Positions 23,360 through 35,300 of a DNA stretch of 64,000 nucleotides are shown in pieces; position 1 is the stretch's first letter, and each line of letters begins with the position of its first letter. The DNA is from Castor canadensis (Eukaryota; Chordata; Mammalia; Rodentia; Castoridae). The position numbers and the translations under genes were made by a program. The notes under the pieces are model-generated. The model had not been told where the DNA came from. It worked only from the letters and a program-made list of their open reading frames with translations, and searched no databases. The stretch lies in NCBI RefSeq assembly GCF_047511655.1, contig NC_133400.1, forward strand, positions 4,191,001 through 4,255,000. Reading direction: 5' to 3'.

Positions 23360-23690
23360 CAGGCGTGATGGCGGGTGCCTGCAATTCTAACGGCTCAGGA
23401 GGCAGAGATAAAAGGATTGCTGTTGGGCAGCCCAGGCAAAAAGTTATTTAGCCCCTATCTCAAAAAGAAGCCAGAAAACAAAGCAACAAGCCAGAGGTGG
23501 CGGCACAGGCCTGTTGTCCCAGCTACTTGGAAGGTGGAGGTAGGAGGATCAAAGTCTGAGGCCAGGCCCAAGCAAAAAGTAAGACCCTATCTGAAAACAG
23601 ACTAAAACCAGAAGCAGTGGGGTTGTGACTAAGTGGTAGAATGCTTGCGAGTGCAAGGCCCTGAGTTCAATCCCCAGTATCGCCATAAAA
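23360..23690 (+). mobile_element. Composite B1/B1/ID SINE
   Basis: Two B1-like halves (GGCGTGATGGCGGGTGCCTG, then TTGTCCCAGCTACTTGGAAG) are followed by an ID end (AGTGCAAGGCCCTGAGTTCA) and a short A tail. It shows the full composite layout of this SINE family. Confidence 0.8.
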
Positions 23691-24768
23691 GAATGGGGGG
23701 ATTCCATTGACACAACTCACAGGAGGTCATGAAGGCTCCATGAGCTTCACTGGATCAGGGAAGGCCAGGCAGGTCCAGCATGGCAGCCAGGTGTGTGTGG
23801 GCAGGTGGTGTAGAGCTCTGGGCACCATTCACACCCTGCTGTAGCCCTGTGTATGCAGATGGGAGAAGATGGGTGCCTTTCCTGACCCCCACAAGAATCA
23901 GGGAGACTAGCAATAGTGCTGACTATGGAGTCCCAACACAGGGACCTGCCTGGGGGGCTCCTCCATAGGTCTTTGGGGTCTGGTTGGGCAGCAGAGAGAA
24001 CACAGGATAGAGAGGTGCAGCAGACAGAGAGTTGGTGTGGACATTTAGGGACCAAATCCACAATGGGCCAGTGCTAACTCTACCACTGACCTCCAGGAGC
24101 ACTTGGCAACTTGTTCACTTGGACCTGCATTTCTTACAAGTTAGACAGGACAAAAAGGAATGCCACCAACCAGGGCTGAGAAGGACAGAATGGACCCAGC
24201 TCCAACGAGGTGAGGTGAGAACTCCCAGTCCAATGCCTGCCTTGACCTTGAATCTGAATGCTGACCTGGAAGGCCCAGGTCCCCTTCCTCTGCAAAAATT
24301 CCACCTTCCCAAAGTTGATGTTTAGTGTCTATATTTTGTGCATGTTTTTAGTGTTGCATAAATTTGTTTTAATAACTGAAAAATGTAATTCTACTTATTC
24401 TTTAGGGCCTGACCTGCATCATGAAATGTGATAACTTAAAAAAATAAATAAATGCAAAGCTTTCCTCTTGGTGACCTTTCCTGTTCCTCTCTGTGCCAAG
24501 AGGACAGGCCAGGCTCTACTGAGGAGTCAGTTAACACTAACTGCACCTGCTGTGTTGGTGGCAAGCAGCAGAAAGTGAGTGTGGGTATATTCAGCAAAAG
24601 GGGGATTTGGAGGAGGGCTAGCAGGGCTCCTGAGCTGAAAGGTAAAGGGCAGAGATTGAGGTGGGAAGCAGGAAGGGGGTCTGGGCACTTGAGGCAGGTG
24701 TGGCTGATGGACAGAGAGCCCCACAGTCACCCTCTCCAGGGGACAGCAGAGAGCGGGAAGACCTGTTC
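23691..24768. other. Intergenic, no gene recognised
   Basis: No conserved exon was recognised. An A/T-rich segment at about 24320-24455 is unassigned. Confidence 0.45.
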
Positions 24769-24877
24769 TCTTTGATTTTTTTCGTTTTTCTTTTGGTGGC
24801 ACTGGGGTTTGAACTCAGGGCCTCATGCTTGCTAGGCAGGCACTCTTACCACTTGAGCCTCTCTGCCAGCCCTGAAA
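24769..24877 (-). mobile_element. ID-type SINE, antisense
   Basis: A T-rich lead, then GGTTTGAACTCAGGGCCTCA and GCTTGCTAGGCAGGCACTC, the complement of a well-preserved ID monomer. Confidence 0.85.
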
Positions 24878-26536
24878 GGCCTGTTCTCAATTCCCTTATG
24901 GGAAGTGGGTCACTGTTCCCCATCTGTCCACCTACCTGCCCAACAAAGGGTGCCTGTTTGTGCCCTGTACTGTGGGAAAAGGCTGGGTAGGGTGGTGGGG
25001 ACATAGCCGGCAGCAGAAAACAATGGTGTCTTCTGTAACCAGGTGTTTTACACTGACCATTCCCTCCCCCTCCTTACACTTGTCATCAGAACGCTTTGGG
25101 GTCCCCCAAAAGCAAACCCTGAGAGGCAGGTCAGAAGGCGTGTGGTGCACTGGGGAGGTGGTCATCTACACTGGTAGGGGAGCGGGGGCAGTGAGGCCAG
25201 GAAGGGGCAGAACACAATGGAGCCTGAGACATACTGGGCAAATGGAGCTTGGTCTCACTGGGAAGTCTGAGAGGCAGTGTGGGACCTGGTGTTACCCCTG
25301 CCAAGTAGTATGGAGCTCGGGGTTTAAGTCCCCGCTTCCCTCCCTTCCAGGCTCACTCTGCAGTGCTCCCAGCCCATGCTGACTTGGCCGAGCGTCCCCT
25401 CATGTGGGGAGCCCCGGAGCCTCAGGCAGCACCTTCTGCTTGGGACAGTGAAGGAACTCAGGGGGATACACTGGGGCTCCCACATGTACATGCAAGACAC
25501 TGCACACCCTGTGTCCCCCTTGCCTATGAGGCTGCCCTGCACAAGTCCCGAGCCCCAAAGGTCTGCTCCTCTTCTCTGGGTGCACATTCCTGGGTCACAG
25601 GCGAAAGAGACCACAGTGAGATCAGAGACGATGTCTGTCCTCTGCACCTGCAGGATGAGGTCTGTTCCGCATCCCCATAGGCTCCTTGCCACTGCTATTT
25701 TTACCTTATCCCATGCAAAATAACATGGCCAGAGAGAACCTCACAAAATGCATCTGATGAATTATGGGACAGGTGAAGCTGACACACCCCAGCCAGGACA
25801 AGTGGGAGCCCCAGTCCCCAACACAGTGGGTCCCCTGATTCCGTACTCAGCACCCCACACCCAGGCACAGCTGGAGGCCTTACTGTGTCAACCTGAGTCC
25901 ATCCTGATCCTTCAGCCTCCAGCTTTCCATCGGCCTTAGTTTCTTATGGAGGCTGTAACTGGCTGTAACAATGCAAACTGACTTTCTTACAGTTGTGTGG
26001 TCAGGTATCCAGAACAGTCTTACTGGGCTAAGATTGAGGTGGAAGAGGTGAGCAGGCTGGTTGTTTGTCTGTCTGTCTCTCTCTGCCTTCCTCCTGCTTC
26101 CCTCTGTTAAGGCCCCTTGTGACTACATCAGGTCCACCAGGGTATCTGAGCAATTCTACCCAGTGCACCTCTCCCCTGCACCTCTCCTTTGGCCGTGTAG
26201 AGTTAAAAACTAACCGGTGCCAGGGTTAGGATACAGACATCCTTCAGGGGCCATTACTTGGCCTAACAAGCCACCCGGCGAGGCTTGTCTGATGAAGAAT
26301 GCAGGCTGAGTGACCTGTTGGTGCTGCATGCTCCCATGCAGTCCTGCACACCCCCATCCTCAGGGTCCCACAAACTGGCAGTGGGATCCAGTGGGTGAGC
26401 CAGCTCAGGCACAACCATCCTGGGGCATGTGCTCTTCCATCCCAGGGCCCTCAAAGCCTGGTGGCCTCTGGAATGTGAGTGCTTGGTGATGCCCAGGGTC
26501 CAGGTTCTCTAATTCACTGCGAATTACAGAACCAGG
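24878..26536. other. Intergenic, no gene recognised
   Basis: GC-moderate unique sequence. Open frames of 100-140 codons overlap on both strands and show no recognisable domain. Confidence 0.45.
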
Positions 26537-27408
26537 ATCTTCCTTCCTTCCTTCCTTCCTTCCTTCCTTCCTTCCTTCCTTCCTTCCTTCCTTCTTCCTT
26601 CCTTCCTTCCTTCTTTCCTTCCTTCCTCCCTTCCCTCCCTCCCTGTCTTTTCTTCCTTCCTCCCTTCCCTCCCTTTCTCTCCCTTCCTTCCTTCCTTCCT
26701 TCCTTCTTTCCTTCCTTCCTCCCTTCCCTCCCTCCCTGTCTTCTTTTCTTCCTTCCTCCCTTCCCTCCCTTTCTCTCCCTTCCTTCCTTCCTTTCTTCCT
26801 TCCTTCCTTCCTTCTTTCCTTCCTTCCTCCCTTCCCTCCCTCCTTTCTCTCCCTTCCTTACTTCCTTTCTTCCTTCCTTCCTTCCCTGCCTCCCTCCCTC
26901 CCTTTTTTTCTTCCTTCCTCCCTTCCCTCCCTCCTTCTTCCCTTCCCTCCTTCCTTTCCTTCCTTCCTTTCTCTGCTTCCTTCCTTCCTTCCTCTGCTTC
27001 CTTTCTTCCTTCCTTCCCTCCTTCCTTTCCTTCCTTCCTTCCTCTGCTTCCTTCCTTCCCTCCTTCCTTTCCTTCCTTCCTTCCTTCCTCTGCTTCCTTC
27101 CTTCCCTCCTTCCTTTCCTTCCTTCCTTCCCTCCTTCTGCTCTTCCTTCCTCCTTTCCTTCCTTCCTTCCCTCCTTCCTTCTTTCCTTCCTCCTTTCCTT
27201 CTTTCCTTCCCTCCTTCCTCCCTTCCCTCCCTGTCTTCTTTTCTTCCTTCCTCCCTTCCCTCCCTCCTTTCTCTCCCTCCCTCCTTCCTTCCTTCCTTCC
27301 CTCCTTCTTCCTTTTCTTCCTTCTTCCCTCCCTCCCTTCCCTTCTTCCTCCCTTCCCTCCCTCCCTCCCTCCTTCCTTCCTTCCTTCCTTCTTTCCTTCC
27401 TTTCACTT
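26537..27408. repeat. Long TTCC/CCCT polypyrimidine microsatellite tract
   Basis: About 870 bp of almost pure pyrimidine on the plus strand, built from TTCC units with TTTC, CCCT, CTTC and CTGTC variants. It opens a 320-codon frame of Phe-Leu-Pro-Ser repeats on the plus strand and a Lys/Glu/Gly/Arg-rich frame on the minus strand; both are artefacts of the repeat. It ends directly at a B1 SINE. Its purine-pyrimidine asymmetry suits triplex (H-DNA) formation and length instability. Confidence 0.95.
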
Positions 27409-27500
27409 TTTTTTTCTTTGAGACAGGATCTTGCTATGTAGTTTAGACTGGCCTCAGGTTCCCAAGTGCTGGAATTACAGGCATGCACCACCAGGCCTAG
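27409..27500 (-). mobile_element. B1 SINE, antisense
   Basis: GAGACAGGATCTTGCTATGT and CAGGCATGCACCACCAGGCC are the antisense form of a B1 monomer. Its T run abuts the TTCC tract, so the tract could have grown next to the SINE tail. Confidence 0.8.
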
Positions 27501-27504
27501 CTTA

Positions 27505-27731
27505 TCATTTCTTCTTTTCTTTTTGGCTGTATTAGGGATTGAACTTAGGGCCTTGAAATTGCTAGTCAAGTGCTTTCCCACTTAAGCCATGCCTACAGCC
27601 TTTTTTTCTTTTGTGACTTTTCTCACATAGGGTCTTTTGCTTTTTCCCCCAGGGCTGGCCTGTGACCTTGATCCTCCTACCTCTGCTTCCTGTGGAACTG
27701 GGTTAGAGGTGTGTACCACTGTGTCTGGCTC
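27505..27731 (-). mobile_element. Composite ID/B1 SINE, antisense, diverged
   Basis: GGGATTGAACTTAGGGCCTT (ID complement), then a B1-like half ending GTACCACTGTGTCTGGCT. Confidence 0.7.
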
Positions 27732-27761
27732 ATCTTTTCTTCTCGATGTTTTGAGTGGAAT

Positions 27762-27957
27762 GCTTTTTTTTTGAGGTACTGGAGCTTGAACTCAGGGCCT
27801 ACACCTTGAACCACTGGTAGCCCTTTTTTTGTGATGGGTTTTTTTGAGATAGGGTCTCGTGAACTATTTGCCTGGAATGGCTTTGAAGCTCAATCCTCCT
27901 GATCTCTGCCTCCTGAGTAGCTGTGGTGACAGGCGTGAGCCACAGTGCCTGGCTAGT
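27762..27957 (-). mobile_element. Composite ID/B1 SINE, antisense
   Basis: GGAGCTTGAACTCAGGGCCT, then GATAGGGTCTCGTGAACTAT and GAGCCACAGTGCCTGGCT. Third member of a head-to-tail SINE cluster beside the TTCC tract. Confidence 0.8.
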
Positions 27958-28479
27958 GGAATGCTTTTACAAGGGGTGTGTCTCTCCCCTAATAATTTTG
28001 TCACTGGTTTGCACAGGAGAGGCAGTAACCACTTGATTCCCGCCCTCCTCTAATGAGTTTTCAAGACACCACACTAGCTTCTTACCCTCTGTAGGAGATC
28101 ACTTAGTTTTTAAAAGGGGTTTCGTGACCTTGCGAATTTAAATATAGACCGGTTTCCATCCACTATAAATTTTCTGGAACCCACTTGTCACATCCTTGGC
28201 AGGGGAGAAGGGTCTCTGAGTGGTTTCTGTGTTCTGCTGCTATGATCCTTGAGTCTGTGACAGCCACCTTACTAGTTGCTATAATAAAGTGTTCCTGCCT
28301 CATGCAGTACACTTCCAGCCCTGGAATCAGCTATTTCTCCAAGAAACTGTACTTTTCGACTGTTTTTTAAATAGCAAATGGCATTTCAAGACCCCCACCT
28401 GTGAGTTAGGCTACAAAGGTGACCATGTTTCCTAGGCCATTCCAGTGGGTGAGACTGGCAAATACAACTTTATAGATTT
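27958..28479. other. Intergenic, AT-richer unique sequence
   Basis: No exon or clear repeat recognised. Confidence 0.4.
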
Positions 28480-28563
28480 AATTTATTTGTGGTGTTTGGA
28501 ATGGAATGTGGAGCCTTGTACAAACTGGGCAAGTGCTCTGCCACTGAGTCGCGCCCCAGCCCC
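28480..28563 (-). mobile_element. ID-type SINE, antisense, diverged
   Basis: GGGCAAGTGCTCTGCCACTG near the end of the segment matches an antisense ID head. Confidence 0.6.
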
Positions 28564-28591
28564 ATATAAATACATTTTAAAAAAAAAATGC

Positions 28592-28682
28592 CACCGCTAG
28601 TGGAGTGGCTCAAGTGGTAGAGTGACTGCCTAGCAAATGTGGGGCCCTGGAACTCAAACTCCAGTTACAGGGTGGAAAAAAG
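28592..28682 (+). mobile_element. ID-type SINE
   Basis: GTGGAGTGGCTCAAGTGGTA and GACTGCCTAGCAAATGTGG mark a sense ID monomer with an unusual CTGGAACTCAAACTCCAG B-box region. Confidence 0.75.
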
Positions 28683-29727
28683 TCGCAAAAATTCGAAAGG
28701 TCTCAATTTGGATGGGCCTGTTCCTTCCTCACGTCGCTTTGTCTTGCCGGTCACCTCTGTCCACGCAGGTTTAAATCCTGCAGCTTCTCCTGGCAATGGG
28801 GAAGTTATCCCCAAGTGCAGGGAGGCCGAGAAAATGGGCCTTCTGTCACTTGGCTCAATTCACCTGCAAACAGACTTTAGAGTCCATATTCCAGTTAAGT
28901 CACAATATGACTCTGTTACCAGAGCCTTGGGGACAATCAAGCTGGAGGCATGTGCTCAGAACTCAGACTGCTGCCCAGCCCTCTGCCTTCCCAGGTGTCC
29001 TGGGTGCCCTCCCCTCTACTTCCCCTGCCTCTGTCTCCCCACTGGACCCAGAGAGAACCTTCCCAGGGCTCCTGGAGGCATCACAGCTTGGAGGCCACCT
29101 CATCTCCTGTGTGGGACTGGGGACACAGGTCCTCAGGGACTGCTCCAGGGTCATCTAAAGAGCATTTGCCTTAGGCAATCACGAGCTCCACCCTGTCCTC
29201 TTCTCCAAGTCCCTGCCTGGGGAATCCCTGCTCCTCCCAGAGCCCCCAGGCAATCAGCACCCTTTTACCCTTAGCCCTGTGCTCCCAAGTGCCACAGGCC
29301 AGTCCCCCATCTCTTTCCCATTCTCACCCAGCTCCTCCTCTGCAAATCAGACTTGTGACATGCTGTGAGCTCACTCCCAGGGGTCTTGTAATGGCACACA
29401 GATTAGGCCACCAACCTTGACCTTGCCAGCCCTGTTTTGGTGGGACATCCCTATCTGAGTAAGAACAGCAGAACATAGCATCCAATGGAGTACTTAAAAT
29501 GCACCAGCACCACTGGAAGCTGCTTCTACAACAGGGTTGGCTGGTCCCCACAGCTGCCTGGAGGCTGGTGCTGTTATTTGTATGCAAGGAACTTGGGCTC
29601 AAGGGTTCCTACGCAGTGAGGGATGGAGTGGGGTGTCAGGCACTGATAGCCAGGACCACACTGCTCCTGGCTAGGCCCACAGCATCCTTTGGGAGGAAGC
29701 AGAACCTGCTTAAAGATAAATATATCG
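28683..29727. other. Intergenic, no gene recognised
   Basis: A 211-codon open frame at 28639-29274 begins inside the SINE and has no recognisable domain; it is probably chance. Confidence 0.45.
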
Positions 29728-29880
29728 AGTCAAGTGGTAGGGTGCTTGCCTAGCAAAAGAAGGAGGAGGAGGAGAAGGAGGAGGAGGAAGAGAAGGAGGA
29801 GGAGGAAGAGAAGGAGGAAGAGCAGGAAGAGGAAGAGGAGGAGGAGGAAAGGGGGAGGAGAAGGGAAGGGGGAAGAAGAG
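29728..29880 (+). repeat. Truncated ID SINE followed by GGA/GAA purine tract
   Basis: CAAGTGGTAGGGTGCTTGCC is an ID fragment cut before its B box. It runs straight into about 125 bp of pure purine (29755-29880) made of GGA, GAA and AGG units. The purine tract appears to have expanded at the SINE's truncated end. Confidence 0.75.
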
Positions 29881-32240
29881 TATGGACCTGAAGGGAAGTC
29901 AGCCTCTGGGAGCGGGTAGGGGTCTGGATCTGGAATATGGGCTGGTGGTGCACATCCTGGCTGTGACAGTCTCTCAGCAGGCACAGGCAGGAGCAGCTGA
30001 GGAGTTTGGGTAGCTGCTCCACACTGTGGCTGGAGGCTGCTGGATTTTCTCTCTGTGGTCACCAGGTCTGGAGCAGGAGCTCCCCTGCATCCAAGTCCAA
30101 GGTGGTTCCAACAGACCCCCTCGGGGCTCTCAGCCTGTCAGACTCTCTTGACCCAGATGTCTTTTGTTTGTTTGGTTTACTTTGATTTTGTTGCAAATAA
30201 GAGAAACCCATTGGTATGAGGCTAAGCCAATGTCTGGGAGGCTTCCACCTCTATATAGGAAGGGCAGCCCAGGCTCTGGTTAATTCGAAACAAGCCCTGG
30301 AAAACGGTCAAGGGCCCATGGCTTCTCTCTCTTATCTCTGTCCTCTCTCTCTCCCTTCTCCGTCTCCCTCCTTCTCTTTGTCCCTGTCCTCTTCCTTTCC
30401 TTCTAAAAAGACAGGAGGCTCAAAGCCCCTCCCCTCCACTCCCACAGTCAGTGGATTCGGACTTGCATTTGCTCAGGGTTCTCTGTGTGCCAGGCCTTGT
30501 GCAAAAACCTTCGCCACCAGGGTTTCACTCGACCCTATGGCAGTTGTGGGGAATAGTGGTGTTTCCATCATTCTGATGTCCAGGGTAGAAAATGGAAGTG
30601 TCCACAGCGAGGCCACACAGGTGAGGAGAAGCCCATTCACTGAGGTCCCTGTGTGTCCCTACCTCAGAACGTAAACTGCAGGACAGGAACACGGTGGATG
30701 ACCTTGACTCTAATGGCAACCTTTCCCAGCACCTCTAATCTGGCCTTAAAGCTGTCAATAAAGTGGTTGTTATTAAAATTGTTATGTCTGGTGTCCAGGC
30801 TTATGACCTACAGGAGGGAGTGCCTTGGGACTGGTATCCTTTCTGGCTCATTCTTGGTCATCCACCTGTCCCCACGTAGCACAAGAAGGCCATCTCTGGG
30901 GGGGTCCTAATACCCTGTCTGTCCTGCCCTGTGCCCATCTGAAGTGGACCCGCGTACCTTCTCCGTAAGCCAACTTCCTGGTCTCTGTTAGAACGTTCTA
31001 GAAAAATGAACTGACAGCTTTGATGAAAAACCCAGGAAGGAATGTGCCCAGGTCAGCTTGACCAAGGCACAAAGGGATTATTTAATTAAGTTTGTTCTTA
31101 CAAACTTACAGGGAGGCCAGTTTTCAGGGGCCTTGGCCCAGGTGAGGCAATTTGTCTGGGCAGGGCTGAGGCAGCTCCCGGATCACCCAATCTCTTTCAG
31201 CTTCCTGCTGTCTCTCCTTGCTGTGGGACGGAAGCATCTAGAGCCAGGTGCCTGTGCTCTGAGGCACTGTCTGGCACCAGGAGGCATGGAACCCTCCCAG
31301 CCCCTGCCTCCCCTGTTCCCTGTGGCTGTGGAACATGCCCAGGCAGGTGGCTAGGTGACCCAGCCTCAGGTGCCTCCTCAATCCTCGTGTGGCAAGAGAG
31401 AGAACCCCAGCTTGGGGATTCTGAGAAGTGGGGCCAGCTGCTCCCCTTCCTGGAAGAAAGGGAGAATGAGAGGTGGGGCTCCGGCACCCCAGTATCCTGC
31501 CTGGCCAGGTGCCCGTGGTGCAGCCTCTCCCTTCGTCTGTGAATGGGGTGAGGAGAACAGGCTGGGCCTGCTCTGGGTTGCTCTGCGGTGTGCCGAACAG
31601 CAGCTCTCAGGCTGTGCCTCGCTTTCAGTGACTCCAAGTTATAAAGCAATGGTTTCAACCCAAGCTACTCTATTTTGAGTTGAAATGCCAAGATAGAATG
31701 ATTCCCCGTCTTACTTTCACAAGTAAACAACCACCATCTGCCAGCACACCATGAGGCACAAGCTAGTAAGTCATTTATTTGTGCCAGCAAATAACTGCAC
31801 CTGTGAGTACATATCAGTGATACCAGAAACTCCATCGGTCACACTAGCTGTGTCTCCCCACCTGGGGAGTCAAATGGAGGACCCCAAGACAGCGATGTGG
31901 CCCACACACTGACTCTGTCACCAGGATACCCATTACGAGCCTTGTCCAGAAAAATTGCCACAGAAAAGGACACCTGCCTCTGTCCCCGGGCTTGAGCACA
32001 ATCTTCTTGGCCATGGCATGCAGCCCACTGCAAACTGACACTTGAAACTGCCCGGCACCTGGGCTGCAGGTGACAACTCTACACCCTGAATACTTTTGTG
32101 CCCACAGGTCAGGTCATAAAACTTCTTATCTGTCCCTTACGGAGACTTTTTCTTGCACCTGTATCAGCTCCCTGTGATGCCTTCAGCTAGGCCCCTGGGA
32201 ACCTGGCAGTCCCTTTAACCCTTCTGTAGTCACTGTGTGA
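29881..32240. other. Intergenic downstream of WFDC1, possible transcript ends
   Basis: No coding exon recognised. Two sites look like transcript ends: AATAAA on the plus strand at 30757-30762 followed by GT-rich sequence, and AATAAA on the minus strand at 31774-31779 (see the separate entry). Confidence 0.4.
31750..32063 (-). other. Candidate 3'-terminal noncoding exon of WFDC1
   Basis: On the minus strand an AATAAA lies at 31774-31779, and GU-rich sequence follows (TTGTGCC then TGGTGTGCTGG). About 290 bp upstream is a possible acceptor ending CACCTGCAG at 32064. WFDC1's last coding exon ends in a splice donor at 36119, so a downstream noncoding exon is needed and this is the best-looking one. 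The link is inference; no sequence comparison supports it yet. Confidence 0.3.
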
Positions 32241-32345
32241 CACATATGTATGTATACATATACATGTGGTATATACATTACATGTATGAATGAGGCAGGT
32301 GTACATATGGCGTGTATGTGTATACACATCAAACATACAATATTA
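32241..32345. repeat. AT-rich TATG/ACAT simple repeat
   Basis: Alternating purine-pyrimidine sequence (ATGTATGTATACATATACAT) with short imperfect palindromes. Low complexity. Confidence 0.8.
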
Positions 32346-35300
32346 TGCCAAGTGTAGTGTGTGATCTGAGTTAATATTAGTCATTAAGATAGGAATAAAA
32401 GAACCTGTGTTATCAATGGCCATGATTTCCAAGTGGAATCAATAGTACTTAGTGAATTAAAGTCAACAAAATTGACATAGCTTGTGAATTTATTGTATTG
32501 AATAAATTGTGACACTGTGGAAAGACAAGTTTGTCGTCCATGTTTCCCACATACCTTGCTCACGACAGGGTACTAACTCCTCCCAGCCAACAGGAGGCAA
32601 CAGTGCAGTTGGCATCCCAAGGTGCTGGTTACTCAGTCGGTAAGACTGAAGATACATAGATGGACAGATCAACGACAGACATGTCTGCAGACAGGAGGCA
32701 TTGAGCACATTCTGTGGATTGTACCACCATCAGTTTCCTGGTTTTGTGTGAGTGCAGTTGTGCAAGATGTTGTCTTTGGGGGGAGGACCCAAGGGCACAC
32801 AGATGGCCCTACACGTTCCTTTTTGTGTCCTATGAATTTACCATTATTTCAAAGCTTTTAGCAATTTGTTTTTTCTTAAGAAAACAATGAAACAGGTGGA
32901 TGGCCTTTGTGTGAAGTGTGACCTCATTGGATTAGGCAATTACTGGCAAAAGAAAGCAAGCATCTGTCCCTTTAGAGCCGGGACTCAGCCCCTCACTTAC
33001 CTCTCCTCCACACTGCCCTGCCTTGCAGCTGTTTCCCCAGCTGGCTTGAGCTGGCTTCCATCGTCACAGTGGTCACTGTCTCTGGGCCCCTCCAGCCCTG
33101 CACCAGGGTCTTCAGTGACCCTTTGCCTCTCTCCTCTTATTCTTGGAAGTTTCTGTTTTCACACCCTCATCTCGTCTGGTCTTATGTCAGGCACTGCAGG
33201 TGTCATCCCATTTCAAAGTGGTGGAAACTGAGGCTCAGGGAGGCTGAGCCCTTGCCCAGGGTCTGCTAGTGCCCAGCAGTGCCAGCACGGGAACACAGAG
33301 CTCTCTCTGGCCCTGGACGGTGGATGTCTGCTCAGACTTCAGGTCAAGGTGGAAACTGTCACTAGTTTCCAAGCCAGTCAGGTCCAGGGTGGGCCATGCA
33401 GCACCAAAGGTTGGGAGCCTCTCCAGGAGACCATGTTTTATGGGGAGGAAGAGTGTGTGCATGCATGGGGACTGTGACAGGCACAGGAGAGGTGCTCTTT
33501 TTTAAAATGGAGATCTGGGTGTTATCTCCATGCCAGCCCACTTCAGAATTAACATCAATGATCATGGGCTCTTTTGAAAGGGACAGGTGGCTGTGAACTC
33601 GCACCCCCACAGCCTACGTGGTGTGGGTGCATTTTTGTGCAGATGCTGACAACACTTGGATTGTGTGACAGATGTCTTGGGTCTCAGCTGAGTCCCTTTA
33701 CATCCCTCATGCCCTATGCTCCCTGGCAGGAGGTGGGCTGTCCCTGGAATTGCCCCACCCTGTTCCCCCCACGGGGCAGCCCTCACCCTGCACTGAAGGT
33801 GCTGAAAGCCTTATGAACACTCAGCTCCAGTGTGACAAATCCACAGTATGACTCAGGGACACCCACATTGTTTACAAGATGAACAAGTAGGCCCCTTGTT
33901 CAACGATTCCTGTCCTCAGATGTCAACTCCAGATCATCACAGACAGATGTCACCTGCAGACCAAGTGTGGGTCCCCGTGCACAGCTGTGCGGGCTGAACA
34001 CCCTGAGCCAGCCCGACTGGACCAGGTTCCCCACTCCTCCCTCACCACCCCCCCCCCCCCCCCCCCGCACCATGGACTGCACCAAAGCCATCTACGCTTG
34101 TTCTACTTCCTGCTCCCTGGCACTTTTTCCTAGGAATAGTCCTAATAAATGGTTTTCAGCAAGCCCCTCCCGGGGCCTCCTTCAGAGGACTCTGCAGTAG
34201 ATGGTCCTGGGTTCCAGGCACAGAGCTGAGTTGCAACCTCGTCTTGACAAACCCACCCTGTCTCCTGCTTCATGCTTTCAGAGCCTGTTCTCCCGCTGCT
34301 CCTAATATTCAGACTTCCCATCCAAGGTCAAGTGGTTAAAACTGAGCCTCCCACAGGAGCAGGTGAGTTCATTTCCATTTTATGGTGGTGGGTTTATTTA
34401 GAGAACACTTGGGACAGGTGTATGTTTTCCAGAGTCAGACCTGGACAAAACTTGCAAAAATCACAATGCTGAACTGTGGGGCTTGGAAACCCTCCCACAG
34501 GTGTGGATTCTCCCCAGGGTCAGAAGTGGTTGGAGATGCAGGTGCATGTGTCACAGGGACCCAGAGCCCTTCAGGGGTCCCCACAGAGTCAGGGCCCCAA
34601 GCAGCACCAAGCTCTGTCCACAGAGCCGGGTGTGACCTCCGGGGGGCCAAACTGTTTTCTTGAGTGTTTCCAAGGCTTAGCAGAGAATGGTGGATGTTAT
34701 TACACACGGGCTGTAAAGGAAACAAAGGAGAAAGACATGAGGTGACAAGTCTGCTTTGCACCCTCTCTCCCTGGCCCCACCAGGAATGTCAGAAAGATGC
34801 TAGTTTCGACACAGATTGAATTCTTAACTCCCTAAGAAGTCTCTGTGGGTATTCTGTGATTTAGGTCCCAACAAATCCCTCACCGTTGTGCACATTTCAT
34901 AGATGAGGAAACTGAGGCTTGGAGAATTGAGTCATTTTCTTAACGTCACAAGTGAGGGAGCAGGAATGGAAAGCTGGGCTCGGCTCCCCCACAGCTGGTA
35001 CTTCCACACACAACCTGGGCTGCAGCTCGAGGCCCCGTGCTGCTCCTTGGCCCCAGACTCCCCTGTTGCAAGCTCACAGGTCTCCACTGTGCCAGACACA
35101 CGGTAGGGATGTCACCTGTCATTGGCAGGTAACAGACATAGCTGGCCTCAGTCGCCATTGGCTCTGAGTTTCCTGGAGGACTTGGTCCGGATATTCTGGG
35201 ATCTGAAATCTGCTGTTTCCTTCTGAGGACCCCCGGGGAGACTCCTGACTCTGTGGCTTTCATTTGTCCTGTGAGCTGTCAGCTTTTGGGGACCTGGGCA

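Noticed and set aside
26479..27581. Open frames of 320 codons (plus) and 355 codons (minus)
   Set aside because: They are translations of the TTCC tract (Phe-Leu-Pro-Ser or Arg-Lys-Glu-Gly repeats) and carry no protein information.
34068..34200. Small open frame after the poly-C run with AATAAA near 34143
   Set aside because: Only about 40 codons, no similarity recognised. It may be part of an old LTR, but the evidence is too thin.
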